NCBI GenBank assembly: GCA_007132635.1
Contig: SLOG01000031.1
Location: 1 to 8,403, forward strand
Length of the DNA: 8,403 nucleotides
DNA from: Limnochordia bacterium
GTDB taxonomy: Bacteria > Bacillota > Limnochordia > Darwinibacteriales > SLO01
Direction of reading: 5' to 3'
The notes under the pieces are model-generated. The model made no database searches. It was given only the letters and a program-made list of their open reading frames with translations, and was not told the origin of the DNA. Positions 1 to 6,733 of this stretch are shown one piece after another. Every line of letters starts with the position of its first letter. Positions within the stretch are counted from its first letter, which is position 1. Position numbers and translations under genes: made by a program.

Positions 1-1
1 A

Positions 2-145
2 GAAGACATGGGCATCGAGGTCCAGGGTCTGATGGGTGATTCCGCAGGAATGAGTAGCCACCCGGAAACCGGAGAGATTTGGCAGGGTGGGCACGGAGAG
101 CGGGATGGCGACGAGATTAACATCATCTTGTTCCCCGGCCTATAG
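2..145 (+). CDS. 3' end of an unrecognised plus-strand gene (5' truncated)
   Basis: An open plus-strand frame enters from the left edge and ends at TAG 143-145, giving a 47-residue C-terminal fragment. It begins EDMGIEVQGLMGDSAG and ends INIILFPGL. The third codon positions are mostly G or C, as in the other genes here, and the glycine- and acid-rich text reads like protein. The stop sits directly against the stop of the convergent aldo/keto reductase gene (CTATAG, 140-145), a typical tail-to-tail arrangement. I do not recognise the family. The minus strand is also open here, in the same frame as and just beyond the reductase stop, but it lacks a usable start codon, so the plus-strand reading is preferred. 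The true start lies outside the window. Confidence 0.5.
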   Translation, partial: EDMGIEVQGLMGDSAGMSSHPETGEIWQGGHGERDGDEINIILFPGL

Positions 146-1108
146 ATTAACTCCATTCTCCAACCAAGCGAGTTCTTTTGAGGTCAACACCAGGTCACTC
201 ACGGCGGCGCTTGCCTCTAGTTCCTCTCGGTTAGCGGCTCCCACCAGCGCAAACATATTGAGAGGCTGGTTCAGAACGTAGGCCAGAGCAAGCTGAGGTA
301 CCGATACGCCTTTGTCCTCGGCCAGCTCCTGCGCGCGATCCAGCCGCTGGAAATTCGGCTCGTGGCAGTAGGCTTTTTGGCATGCCGCGTCCAGAGTGTC
401 CCTGGTTTGCTCAAAGTTTTCCCTGGATATTCTTCCAGAGAAAAACCCTCGGGCTAGACTGCTGTAGGCAAACACAGCTAGCTGCGTCTGTTCATACCAC
501 TGCTGCGCATCTTGTTCCTTAGGCCCGCTAATGGCGACGCACCCTGGACCCCAGGGGTCATCCACCTGCTCGGCCAGACTAAAATGGGGACTACTGGCCG
601 CAAACGGCGTAAGCCCTTGGTCTTTGGCATACTGGTTGGCCTCTTCGATGCGTTCATGCCGCCAATTGGAGCCCCCAAAGGCGCGGATTTTCCCAGCCCG
701 TAAGTGCTCATTAAGCACATCAACGATAGGTTTGACCGCAACATCCGGGTCGTCCCGGTGCAAGAGATACACGTCGATATAGTCAGTCTGCAATCGCGCC
801 AACGAATCGTGCAGGTCTGCGGTGATATCGAAAGCAGTCACGCGTTTGCGGTCGGCGTTGTGATGCGCCCCTTTGGAGATAATGGTGACTTTGTCCCGAT
901 TCTTGCGCTCCTGAAGCCATTGACCTATAGCCCTCTCGCTATTGCCTCCCGCATACACGTGCGCCGTGTCTAGGGTGTTACACCCCAGATCCAAGGCCGC
1001 GTCCAGCAATTGAAAACTGCGTTGTGTGTCCTGCGTGGAGACGATCATCGTGCCGAGAACCAGACGCGATAGTTTCTGGGGTAATCCCGGAACCATACCG
1101 TACCGCAT
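140..1108 (-). CDS. Aldo/keto reductase
   Basis: Predicted cytoplasmic NAD(P)H-dependent carbonyl reductase or alcohol dehydrogenase of the aldo/keto reductase superfamily, a TIM-barrel fold. Counting from the ATG at 1108 it is 322 residues, normal for the family. The catalytic tetrad is visible: Asp47 and Tyr52 in NTLDTAHVYAGG, Lys79 in IISKGAH, and His117 in YLLHRDD. The stretch KIRAFGGSNW (about 140-149) is the typical strand-6 region. The physiological substrate cannot be read from sequence; sugar aldehydes or ketones are plausible given the neighbours. The ATG overlaps the TGA of the upstream Gfo/Idh gene by one base (TGATG), and an AAAGGATG-like site lies just upstream inside that gene, so translational coupling is likely. 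A GTG at 1111 would add one residue. The gene has no terminator of its own and its stop abuts that of a convergent gene. Confidence 0.93.
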   Translation of the reverse strand: MRYGMVPGLPQKLSRLVLGTMIVSTQDTQRSFQLLDAALDLGCNTLDTAHVYAGGNSERAIGQWLQERKNRDKVTIISKGAHHNADRKRVTAFDITADLHDSLARLQTDYIDVYLLHRDDPDVAVKPIVDVLNEHLRAGKIRAFGGSNWRHERIEEANQYAKDQGLTPFAASSPHFSLAEQVDDPWGPGCVAISGPKEQDAQQWYEQTQLAVFAYSSLARGFFSGRISRENFEQTRDTLDAACQKAYCHEPNFQRLDRAQELAEDKGVSVPQLALAYVLNQPLNMFALVGAANREELEASAAVSDLVLTSKELAWLENGVNL

Positions 1109-2103
1109 CACGTATCCATCCTTTCCATCGGAAGCTCAAAGCCCCATTGGCCGCGAAGCTCATCGGCTGTTTCCATCACTTCTATGCTCTCCTGGAGCGG
1201 CATGATCGGACTCTCCAGTTCCCCGGCTCGGAGACAACGGTTTACCTCCATGGCTTCGTACTCGTAGCCAGAGCCTTGAAATGGCTTATCGATCTGATCA
1301 ACGACCTCGTTAGCGACGCTAAGCGTGGCCGTTGTGGAGTGCCAGAAGTCGGGAATATGGATGGAACCGTCGGTTCCAATAATGCGAGCTTCCTGCGGAG
1401 TGTTTGCCCGAACCGCGCTGCATAGGACAGCTAATCCCCCATTTTGAAAGCCCAGTACCATGCCGGCTTGTTCATCAACGCCTGTTTCCCCGAGGTGGGC
1501 AAGCCCAGCCACCTGGCTAGGAGCACTACCGAAAATCAAATGGGCTAACGAAATGGTGTACACTCCGACATCCAAGAGGCTTCCTCCGCCCAAATTCGGG
1601 TCAAGCAGGCGGCTGGCAGGGTTCCATCCTACTCGAAACCCGAAATCTGCTTTAACAAGGCGCACATCGCCGATGCGTCCATCTGCTATCCACTCACGCG
1701 CTTTCACTATGGTGGGCAAGAAACGCGTCCACATGGCTTCCATAAGAAAGATTCGCTTCTCACGGGCAGTGTTGACCATGTCCTTGGTTGTCTGTGCGTT
1801 TATGGATATTGGTTTTTCACACAAGACAGCTTTTCCGGCTTCTAGGCAAAGCAAGGTGTGCTCACGGTGGAAAGGGTGAGGAGTAGCAACATAGATAACA
1901 TCGACACTTCTGTCGTTGGCCAGCTCCTCGTAACTGCCATACCGAGCGTCCACGCTGTACGCATCGGCAAACGAGTTCGCTCGTTCCAAAGAGCGCGACC
2001 CAACGGCCACTAACTCCGCATCACTGATCACAGCAAGTCCCTTTGCGAATTTGTGAGCAATGTTACCTGGACCCAAGATGCCCCATCTAATCTTGTCAGT
2101 CAT
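1108..2103 (-). CDS. Gfo/Idh/MocA family oxidoreductase
   Basis: Predicted cytoplasmic NAD(P)-dependent dehydrogenase acting on a sugar, polyol or related diol. From ATG 2103 it is 331 residues. The N-terminal Rossmann dinucleotide-binding loop is ILGPGNIAHKFA (residues 9-20). Next come VATPHPFH (72-79) and the family hallmark CEKPIS (95-100) with catalytic Lys97. MEAMWTRFLP (121-130) and GGGSLLDVGVYT (172-183, with Asp178 and Tyr182) are typical of the branch containing dimeric dihydrodiol dehydrogenase and some D-xylose dehydrogenases. That places the subfamily but not the substrate. The ATG is preferred over an in-frame TTG at 2121 because a GGGGGG block (2112-2117) is well placed as a ribosome binding site 8 bases before it. 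It is the first gene of a two-gene minus-strand unit with the aldo/keto reductase. No convincing promoter was seen in the upstream leader. Confidence 0.94.
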   Translation of the reverse strand: MTDKIRWGILGPGNIAHKFAKGLAVISDAELVAVGSRSLERANSFADAYSVDARYGSYEELANDRSVDVIYVATPHPFHREHTLLCLEAGKAVLCEKPISINAQTTKDMVNTAREKRIFLMEAMWTRFLPTIVKAREWIADGRIGDVRLVKADFGFRVGWNPASRLLDPNLGGGSLLDVGVYTISLAHLIFGSAPSQVAGLAHLGETGVDEQAGMVLGFQNGGLAVLCSAVRANTPQEARIIGTDGSIHIPDFWHSTTATLSVANEVVDQIDKPFQGSGYEYEAMEVNRCLRAGELESPIMPLQESIEVMETADELRGQWGFELPMERMDT

Positions 2104-2256
2104 TTCATCATCCCCCCGCAAAGACCTGTTTGTTCACAGTATTCACCATCGCTTAATTCATACCTTCTGGCTGTCCCTAACTCGAAACTCTCGCTAGCAT
2201 TCCTCAAATTAGTTGCCGCCTGCCTCTTTCGGGATATCGGGTAAACGACCACGCGG
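2104..2256 (-). other. Leader between the tRNA terminator and the Gfo/Idh gene
   Basis: These 153 bases must hold the promoter of the minus-strand oxidoreductase pair, because the tRNA unit upstream ends in a strong terminator. I could not find a convincing -35/-10 pair. Read on the minus strand, the part nearest the gene contains two close GTGAA words (GGTGAATACTGTGAACAAAC). The segment also keeps an open frame running back to the tRNA, but that frame crosses the terminator hairpin and has no ribosome binding site, so I do not call it a gene. A riboswitch or attenuator cannot be ruled out but was not recognised. Confidence 0.35.
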
Positions 2257-2298
2257 AAAAAAGAAGGCCCTTCCCAGATGTAAGCGGGAAGGGCCTTC
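2257..2298 (-). terminator. Rho-independent terminator of the tRNA-Lys unit
   Basis: A perfect 13-bp inverted repeat (GAAGGCCCTTCCC at 2263-2275, its complement at 2286-2298) encloses a 10-base loop. On the minus strand it is followed by six T (plus-strand A run 2257-2262). It lies about 15 bases beyond the encoded CCA end of the tRNA. It should stop transcription from the tRNA promoter before it enters the oxidoreductase pair. The plus strand has no matching T run, so the terminator is one-directional. Confidence 0.92.
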
Positions 2299-2313
2299 AT
2301 ATCGATATTTTCA

Positions 2314-2390
2314 TGGTGGACCATCTCGGACTCGAACCGAGGACACCCTGATTAAGAGTCAGGTGCTCTAGCCGACTGAGCTAATGGTCC
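2314..2390 (-). tRNA. tRNA-Lys, anticodon CTT
   Basis: The minus strand folds into a full 77-base cloverleaf. The acceptor stem GGACCAT/ATGGTCC pairs 7 of 7. The D arm is GCTC...GAGC, the anticodon stem CCTGA/TCAGG encloses the loop CTCTTAA, the variable loop has five bases, and the T arm is CTCGG-TTCGAGT-CCGAG. The discriminator base is A, followed by an encoded CCA. The anticodon CTT (plus-strand aag at 2354-2356) reads AAG codons for lysine. It is a lone tRNA with its own promoter and terminator, not part of a tRNA cluster. No integrated element is seen at its 3' end. Confidence 0.97.
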
Positions 2391-2408
2391 ACATCGTTTG
2401 CGAATTTA

Positions 2409-2436
2409 ATTATATCACAGGACATCAGCTTGTCAA
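2409..2436 (-). promoter_or_regulatory. Sigma-70/SigA-type promoter of tRNA-Lys
   Basis: On the minus strand a perfect -35 box TTGACA (plus 2431-2436) is followed after 16 bases by a perfect -10 box TATAAT (plus 2409-2414). The expected start point near 2402 leaves about a dozen bases before the mature tRNA 5' end at 2390. Full consensus with near-optimal spacing fits the strong constitutive transcription expected of a tRNA gene. Confidence 0.9.
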
Positions 2437-2572
2437 TGATGGCCCGACAGTTTCATCGCGGCCGTCACAATATCTCTGGCTGTTCGAATTAAACTTCTGC
2501 AATGGAGGGAGAAGCTAAAATTAATCGAAAGGTTATACGAAAGCTTGAAAACAAATGTAGAACATGTCCAAC

Positions 2573-2580
2573 AAAGGAGG
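2573..2580 (+). promoter_or_regulatory. Ribosome binding site of the sugar isomerase gene
   Basis: AAAGGAGG, nearly complementary to the 16S rRNA tail, stands 8 bases before ATG 2589. It decides the start of the isomerase gene. The frame stays open upstream to an ATG at 2502, but that codon has no such site. Confidence 0.88.
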
Positions 2581-2588
2581 GCCTTAAG

Positions 2589-3419
2589 ATGGGTAGATTA
2601 ATCTGTTCAGGAATCGCCGACGAAGGCGCAAATTCGCTCGAAGACCAAGTGCAGATGCACCAACTGCTGGGCTGGAAGCACCTTGAGGTGCGCAATATTA
2701 ACGGGACGACCATAGATACTCTTGATGACGAGGATTTTGCCCGATCCGTTGAGACACTCCGCCGATCCGGTATGGGAGTCAGCTGTTTGGCGTCAGATAT
2801 CGGGAAACTATGGCTGGACGGCCCGAAGTATCAGCCGTTCTCTCAAGACTTGGAATCACTGCCCAGCTTGCTCGAACGGGCACAGGCGCTAGACTGTAAG
2901 TTCATCCGAGTGATGGCGTATCACCGGCAGAACCTGAGTGATCGGGAATGGCGGGAGCAGGGTATCGCTCGTCTCCGGAAGCTAGCTGCTTTGGCCGAAA
3001 AAGCCGAGGTATACTTGGGTCTGGAAAACTGCTGCGGTTGGCATTCCTACAATGGGCGGCGCATGGTGGATGTGTTAGAGTCGGTCGGTTCGGAGTACTT
3101 AGTGGCTCTGTACGACACAGGCAACACGGGGCGAGACGGTGCCGACGCGTGGGAGTATTACACTACCGTGAAGCCATTCATCCGGTATGTTCATATCAAG
3201 GATTGGGCAGGGGAAGGCAAGGGGTATACGCTGCCGGGGCAGGGCTTATCCAGTGTAACCCGCATCCTGCAGGATCTCCAAGAGTCTGACTACGCGGGCT
3301 TCGTATCCATTGAGCCCCACATGGCTGGTTCTGCGCATCTTCCGCATCTGGAGGGCGACCCGTGGTCGGTGTACAAAGAGTACGGTGAAACCCTAAATAC
3401 GCTTCTAGGAAAGAGTTGA
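2589..3419 (+). CDS. Sugar phosphate isomerase/epimerase (xylose isomerase-like TIM barrel)
   Basis: Predicted cytoplasmic metal-dependent isomerase or epimerase of the AP-endonuclease-2/xylose isomerase-like fold, 276 residues, usual size for the family. Four likely metal ligands sit at the ends of successive barrel strands: Glu146 in LGLENCCG, Asp176 in LYDTGN, His202 in YVHIKD and Glu242 in VSIEPH. The N-terminus (GRLICSGIADEG) and HLEVRN (31-36) are also typical. Members convert keto sugars, inosose or sugar phosphates; the substrate here is not readable. The start is fixed by the ribosome binding site at 2573-2580; the upstream 29 codons are rich in Lys and Arg and do not belong to the fold. 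It opens the plus-strand gene row and is divergent from the oxidoreductase pair. A 99-base gap with no terminator separates it from the next gene. Confidence 0.9.
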   Translation: MGRLICSGIADEGANSLEDQVQMHQLLGWKHLEVRNINGTTIDTLDDEDFARSVETLRRSGMGVSCLASDIGKLWLDGPKYQPFSQDLESLPSLLERAQALDCKFIRVMAYHRQNLSDREWREQGIARLRKLAALAEKAEVYLGLENCCGWHSYNGRRMVDVLESVGSEYLVALYDTGNTGRDGADAWEYYTTVKPFIRYVHIKDWAGEGKGYTLPGQGLSSVTRILQDLQESDYAGFVSIEPHMAGSAHLPHLEGDPWSVYKEYGETLNTLLGKS

Positions 3420-3502
3420 TTTTCTCCGCTTTTCCACGGACGAGGGCATCACAGCACCTCGTTTACCTGGCATTTAAGGTATTGGAAGGCGATTGACTTA
3501 AA

Positions 3503-3512
3503 GGGGGGGGGG
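3503..3512 (+). repeat. Ten-G homopolymer in the translation-initiation region of the exported-protein gene
   Basis: AAA is followed by ten consecutive G and then AGG, only 6 bases before the GTG start at 3519. The tract supplies or extends the ribosome binding site. A run this long is prone to slippage during replication and also to sequencing and assembly error, so its exact length should be treated with caution. Confidence 0.85.
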
Positions 3513-3518
3513 AGGATT

Positions 3519-4724
3519 GTGTTAAGGAGAAGAGTGTTTGGGAATGCGCTGATCGGGTTGAGCGTCGTGTTGTTGTTGATGATTGCAGTCCCCATGAGTG
3601 GTTCTTCGCAATCCGTGGAAGCCTGGGTAGAATTGGAGGTGAACGTGATTGTAACCGCCCACGAGTATCCGCCGGACGAACTGGTTCTTCCGGCCTATTG
3701 GCAGGGGCAGTACCGTGAATCCGGCTCGTTAAAGCTGGACCCCGCTAGCCCCACGGGGCGTATCTCTACACCGCCCCTTCCGATCCATGGACAACAAGCC
3801 TGGGGGTTTCACACCTGCCAAGATGGACAATCGTTTCCCATTGGCCAGCAGTCGTTTGAAATGGACATTGATTTCCTTAAACGCTCCTCGCTAGAGGTCC
3901 GTTATCTGGGAGACGGAAAAGTTCGCCTAACGTACGGTTGGCCGCAGATGCATCCTGACGTTCACGAATGTCCTCGCCAGGGATGTGTAAACTCCAGTTA
4001 TGTCCTGCTGCCCCATTACGGAGCCCCTCTGTCTATGTATCCTCTGGCCGAGGTTTCGTGGGAGGACCTGCAGGGGGCTGCCAAGGGCGAGACACCGCCG
4101 ATCCCATTGTTTCTCAGTGAGGTTCACGAAGAGGCTGCCTTGGTGGTGCGGGGCTGGATAGGCCAGGAGCTCATGCTGGCACCCATCCCCACAGATGACA
4201 TCCCGTTGGCAACTATTCCCACGGGTCCTGGTGAGATTTCGGATGAACGGCACCCCTGCTGGGGTACAGATATGCGCGAGGGGTTGAATTCGGCCGAAGC
4301 CGAGACTGTCCGGGAAGCTGCAGCTGCGGCGTTGGACGGGCTGGGTGCAGATATCGGTCCGGAGCATGTGGTGGTCTACTACGACGCCCAGTGGCTCCCC
4401 GGGCGTGAGTGGCACATGCTGCGGTTCCAGATTGCTCTGCGCGAGGAAGACAACCAGCCGCGGCATACCATCAACTGCCTAGTCCAAGCCGGTTCGGCCA
4501 ATGTGTGGCCACCTGGTACGATTGCCGGCGCTGACAAGATTCTCGATGGGCTTATCCAGCAGGACGACGGAACCACCGTTGTCGATGTGGAACTCATGGG
4601 CATCACTGAGAGCGAAGCACTGGGGAAGGGTGCGGCGCGTGTAGTGGGCTGGCGGCCAGCAGCTCTCGAAGAAGCGATTTTCGAGGCCCTCTCCCAGGCT
4701 CTTCTGGCCATAGAGTTTCATTAA
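3519..4724 (+). CDS. Exported protein of unknown family
   Basis: A 401-residue protein, not recognised. The N-terminus looks like a Sec signal peptide: MLRRR as positive region, a hydrophobic core over about residues 8-25, then a small-residue stretch (SGSSQSVEA) that could be cleaved near residue 35. No later membrane segment or LPxTG-type anchor is seen, and no lipobox, so the product is probably released or wall-associated. The mature part starts with a beta-rich segment (WVELEVNVIV), has Pro-rich linkers (192-197, 222-236), and ends in an alanine-rich alpha/beta domain from about residue 255. Five Cys are present at 100, 151, 156, 247 and 320, including HECPRQGC. GTG 3519 is chosen because it keeps the RRR region, but its GGAGG lies only 3 bases away. 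GTG 3534, preceded by AAGGAG, is a rival start that would remove it. It sits 82 bases before the DUF4838 gene in the same direction. Confidence 0.75.
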   Translation: MLRRRVFGNALIGLSVVLLLMIAVPMSGSSQSVEAWVELEVNVIVTAHEYPPDELVLPAYWQGQYRESGSLKLDPASPTGRISTPPLPIHGQQAWGFHTCQDGQSFPIGQQSFEMDIDFLKRSSLEVRYLGDGKVRLTYGWPQMHPDVHECPRQGCVNSSYVLLPHYGAPLSMYPLAEVSWEDLQGAAKGETPPIPLFLSEVHEEAALVVRGWIGQELMLAPIPTDDIPLATIPTGPGEISDERHPCWGTDMREGLNSAEAETVREAAAAALDGLGADIGPEHVVVYYDAQWLPGREWHMLRFQIALREEDNQPRHTINCLVQAGSANVWPPGTIAGADKILDGLIQQDDGTTVVDVELMGITESEALGKGAARVVGWRPAALEEAIFEALSQALLAIEFH

Positions 4725-4806
4725 CCGATGCAGAGGCGGTGTAGGCCGGACTTCAACGCAGTCTTTAGGCAAATGAAAGTGACAATGCGCAAGGGGGACA
4801 CATGCG

Positions 4807-6726
4807 ATGCGAGTACTAGCCATTAACGTGGTGGGAAATGATGCGGTGTTGGATTTTGCTGCAACTGAAATCCAGAGATACCTGCACCGAATATCCCATC
4901 TGCAGTGCATCATCCAAAACGAACTGCAGTACAGCCCGGATACTCCTGGTATCTGGCTGGGACTGTATGAGGAGTTCTCCGCAATCATGGCAGCCGAGAC
5001 GGCTGACCATCCTTTTGACGACGGCTTTTCTCTGCGCTCCTGGCGGGAAGACCAGCTGATTGCCGCCGGCCTCAACCAACGCAGTGTCCTATTTGCAGTC
5101 TACGCCTATCTCGAGAGTTTGGGTTGTCGTTGGGTGCGAGCCGGAGCTGATGGAGAGACACTGCCGCAGAACGTTCCAGTGCCGCTGCACGGCTACGACG
5201 TGACCGAACGTCCCAGCTACCGCTATCGCGGCATCTGCATCGAGGGAAGCCTGTCGTTAGAACACGGTTTGGACACCATAGCCTATATGGCCAAGAAACG
5301 CTTCAATACCTACTTCATCCAGTTTCAGGATGCCTACCAATTTTGGACCCGCTGGTACGATCGGAACCACGATGAGCCGCGGCTGCCTGTCGAAACAGCG
5401 GCAGCCTACACGGACCAGCTGATCGAGGAGATCCAGCGCCGGGGCCTGATTCTCCAGATGGTAGGCCATGGATGGACCAATGAGTGCCTCGGCGTGCGGG
5501 GACTCGGCTGGATCCAGACGACGGAGGCACTGCCGCCGGAAAAACAGGCACTGTTGGCGGAGGTCAACGGTGTACGAGACTGGTGGGGCGGGATTCCGCT
5601 GAACACCGAGTTGTGTCTGTCCAATCCCGCAGCCTTTGACACCCTAGTCAACTACATCGTCGATTATGCAGCAGAGCGTCCCGAGATCGAACTGCTCCAT
5701 GTCTGGATGTCGGACGGGCAGAATAACCGCTGTGAATGTGCGGGCTGCGCCGTGAAACGGCCTTCCGACTGGTACGTCGATGTGCTCAACGCCCTGGACG
5801 AACAGATGACAGAGCGAGGCATCACAACGCGCATCGTCTTCCTAGTCTACGTCGATCTGCTCTGGGAACCAGTCGAGTCGGCGATCAAAAGCCCTGACCG
5901 ATTCGTCTTGATGTTTGCTCCCATTTCCCGGAGCTACCGCAGCGCCATGCTGGATGCTCCCGCCACTGACGAACAACCGGTGGAATTCCAGCTTAACCAC
6001 AATCAGTTTCCAAAGTCGCCCGCTGTCAATCTGCAGTATCTGCAGGATTGGCGCCGCGTGTTCAGCGGCGATGGGTTTACGTACGACTACCACTTGCTGT
6101 GGAAGCATTCCATGGTAGAACCCACGGGGCTTTACATCGCCGAGGTTTTGCATAAGGATGTGGCCGACACTGAGCACATCGGCCTTCAGGGCATGGTCAA
6201 CTGCCAGGTTCAGCGGTATTTCTTCCCGACCGGTCTGGCCATGGAGGTGAGCGGCCGTACTCTCTGGGATAAGACCCTTTCCTTTGACGCTGTCAAAGAA
6301 GAGTACTTCACAGCGGCCTTTGGCGCTGCCGGCACAGAGGTGCAGGCCCTTCTCGAAGAACTCAGCGCAGCGCTGGACCATCCGGCCTTGTTTGATCCTT
6401 CCTTGCGGCCGGCGTCGGCTTACCAACGACAGCTCGCACTGGTGGCCCCCATGCTGCAGCAGGCTCGCGGACTGGCGGAAGAGCAAATGAGTGCATGGTG
6501 TGAAACGGCACCGCACCTAGCAGCCTCCTACCGATACCTCGATCTGGGGCTCCAGTTTATCGAGATACTCCTTCCAGGGCTGCAGGCCTTGGCTCAAGAC
6601 GACACCGAAGGCTGGCAGACTGCCTGCCAAGCCGCGGGAGACTTCCTCGTTCATCACGAGGCTGAACTTCACACGGTGTGCGACTGTACCATGTGGCAGC
6701 AGTGGTTGTCGCAGGGAAGGATGTGA
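4807..6726 (+). CDS. DUF4838 domain protein, glycoside-hydrolase-like
   Basis: A 639-residue protein matching the DUF4838 family by remembered motifs. The N-terminal part (about 1-135) resembles the alpha/beta domain that precedes the barrel in alpha-glucuronidases and hexosaminidase-type enzymes, including LFAVYAYLESLGCRWV (95-110). A TIM-barrel-like core follows: RYRGICIEG (139-147), AYMAKKRFNTYF (159-170), the DUF4838 marker NNRCECAGC with Cys309, Cys311 and Cys314, then SDWYVDVLN (320-328) and IVFLVYVDLLW (343-353). The tail from about 480 is helical. Family members are thought to act on glycans, but catalysis is not established for most. No signal peptide is seen, so it should act in the cytoplasm, perhaps on imported glycosides. 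The start at ATG 4807 follows AAGGGGG at 4791-4797; an out-of-frame ATG at 4802 stops at once. The next gene begins 7 bases after the stop. Confidence 0.88.
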   Translation: MRVLAINVVGNDAVLDFAATEIQRYLHRISHLQCIIQNELQYSPDTPGIWLGLYEEFSAIMAAETADHPFDDGFSLRSWREDQLIAAGLNQRSVLFAVYAYLESLGCRWVRAGADGETLPQNVPVPLHGYDVTERPSYRYRGICIEGSLSLEHGLDTIAYMAKKRFNTYFIQFQDAYQFWTRWYDRNHDEPRLPVETAAAYTDQLIEEIQRRGLILQMVGHGWTNECLGVRGLGWIQTTEALPPEKQALLAEVNGVRDWWGGIPLNTELCLSNPAAFDTLVNYIVDYAAERPEIELLHVWMSDGQNNRCECAGCAVKRPSDWYVDVLNALDEQMTERGITTRIVFLVYVDLLWEPVESAIKSPDRFVLMFAPISRSYRSAMLDAPATDEQPVEFQLNHNQFPKSPAVNLQYLQDWRRVFSGDGFTYDYHLLWKHSMVEPTGLYIAEVLHKDVADTEHIGLQGMVNCQVQRYFFPTGLAMEVSGRTLWDKTLSFDAVKEEYFTAAFGAAGTEVQALLEELSAALDHPALFDPSLRPASAYQRQLALVAPMLQQARGLAEEQMSAWCETAPHLAASYRYLDLGLQFIEILLPGLQALAQDDTEGWQTACQAAGDFLVHHEAELHTVCDCTMWQQWLSQGRM

Positions 6727-6733
6727 ACGGCCT

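Noticed and set aside
1..139. Minus-strand open frame beyond the aldo/keto reductase stop
   Set aside because: It lacks a start codon with a ribosome binding site and is in the same frame as the reductase after its stop; the plus-strand frame has stronger third-position GC bias.
2100..2324. Minus-strand open frame of 74 codons between the tRNA and the Gfo/Idh gene
   Set aside because: It starts inside the tRNA 3' end, crosses the tRNA terminator hairpin, has no ribosome binding site, and runs into the start of the Gfo/Idh gene.
2502..2588. Upstream extension of the isomerase gene from ATG 2502
   Set aside because: No ribosome binding site before it, a Lys/Arg-rich text unlike the fold's N-terminus, and a strong AAAGGAGG site just before ATG 2589.
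3441..3461. Small inverted repeat CGAGG/CCTCG after the isomerase gene as a terminator
   Set aside because: Only a 5-bp stem with an 11-base loop and no T run behind it.
3927..4466. 179-codon minus-strand open frame
   Set aside because: Antisense shadow of the exported-protein gene, which has a better start and a signal peptide.
4479..5075. 198-codon minus-strand open frame
   Set aside because: It lies antisense across the exported-protein and DUF4838 genes, which both show clear coding and motif support; no family motif is seen in the antisense product.
5842..6516. 224-codon minus-strand open frame
   Set aside because: Antisense shadow of the DUF4838 gene; no recognisable domain.
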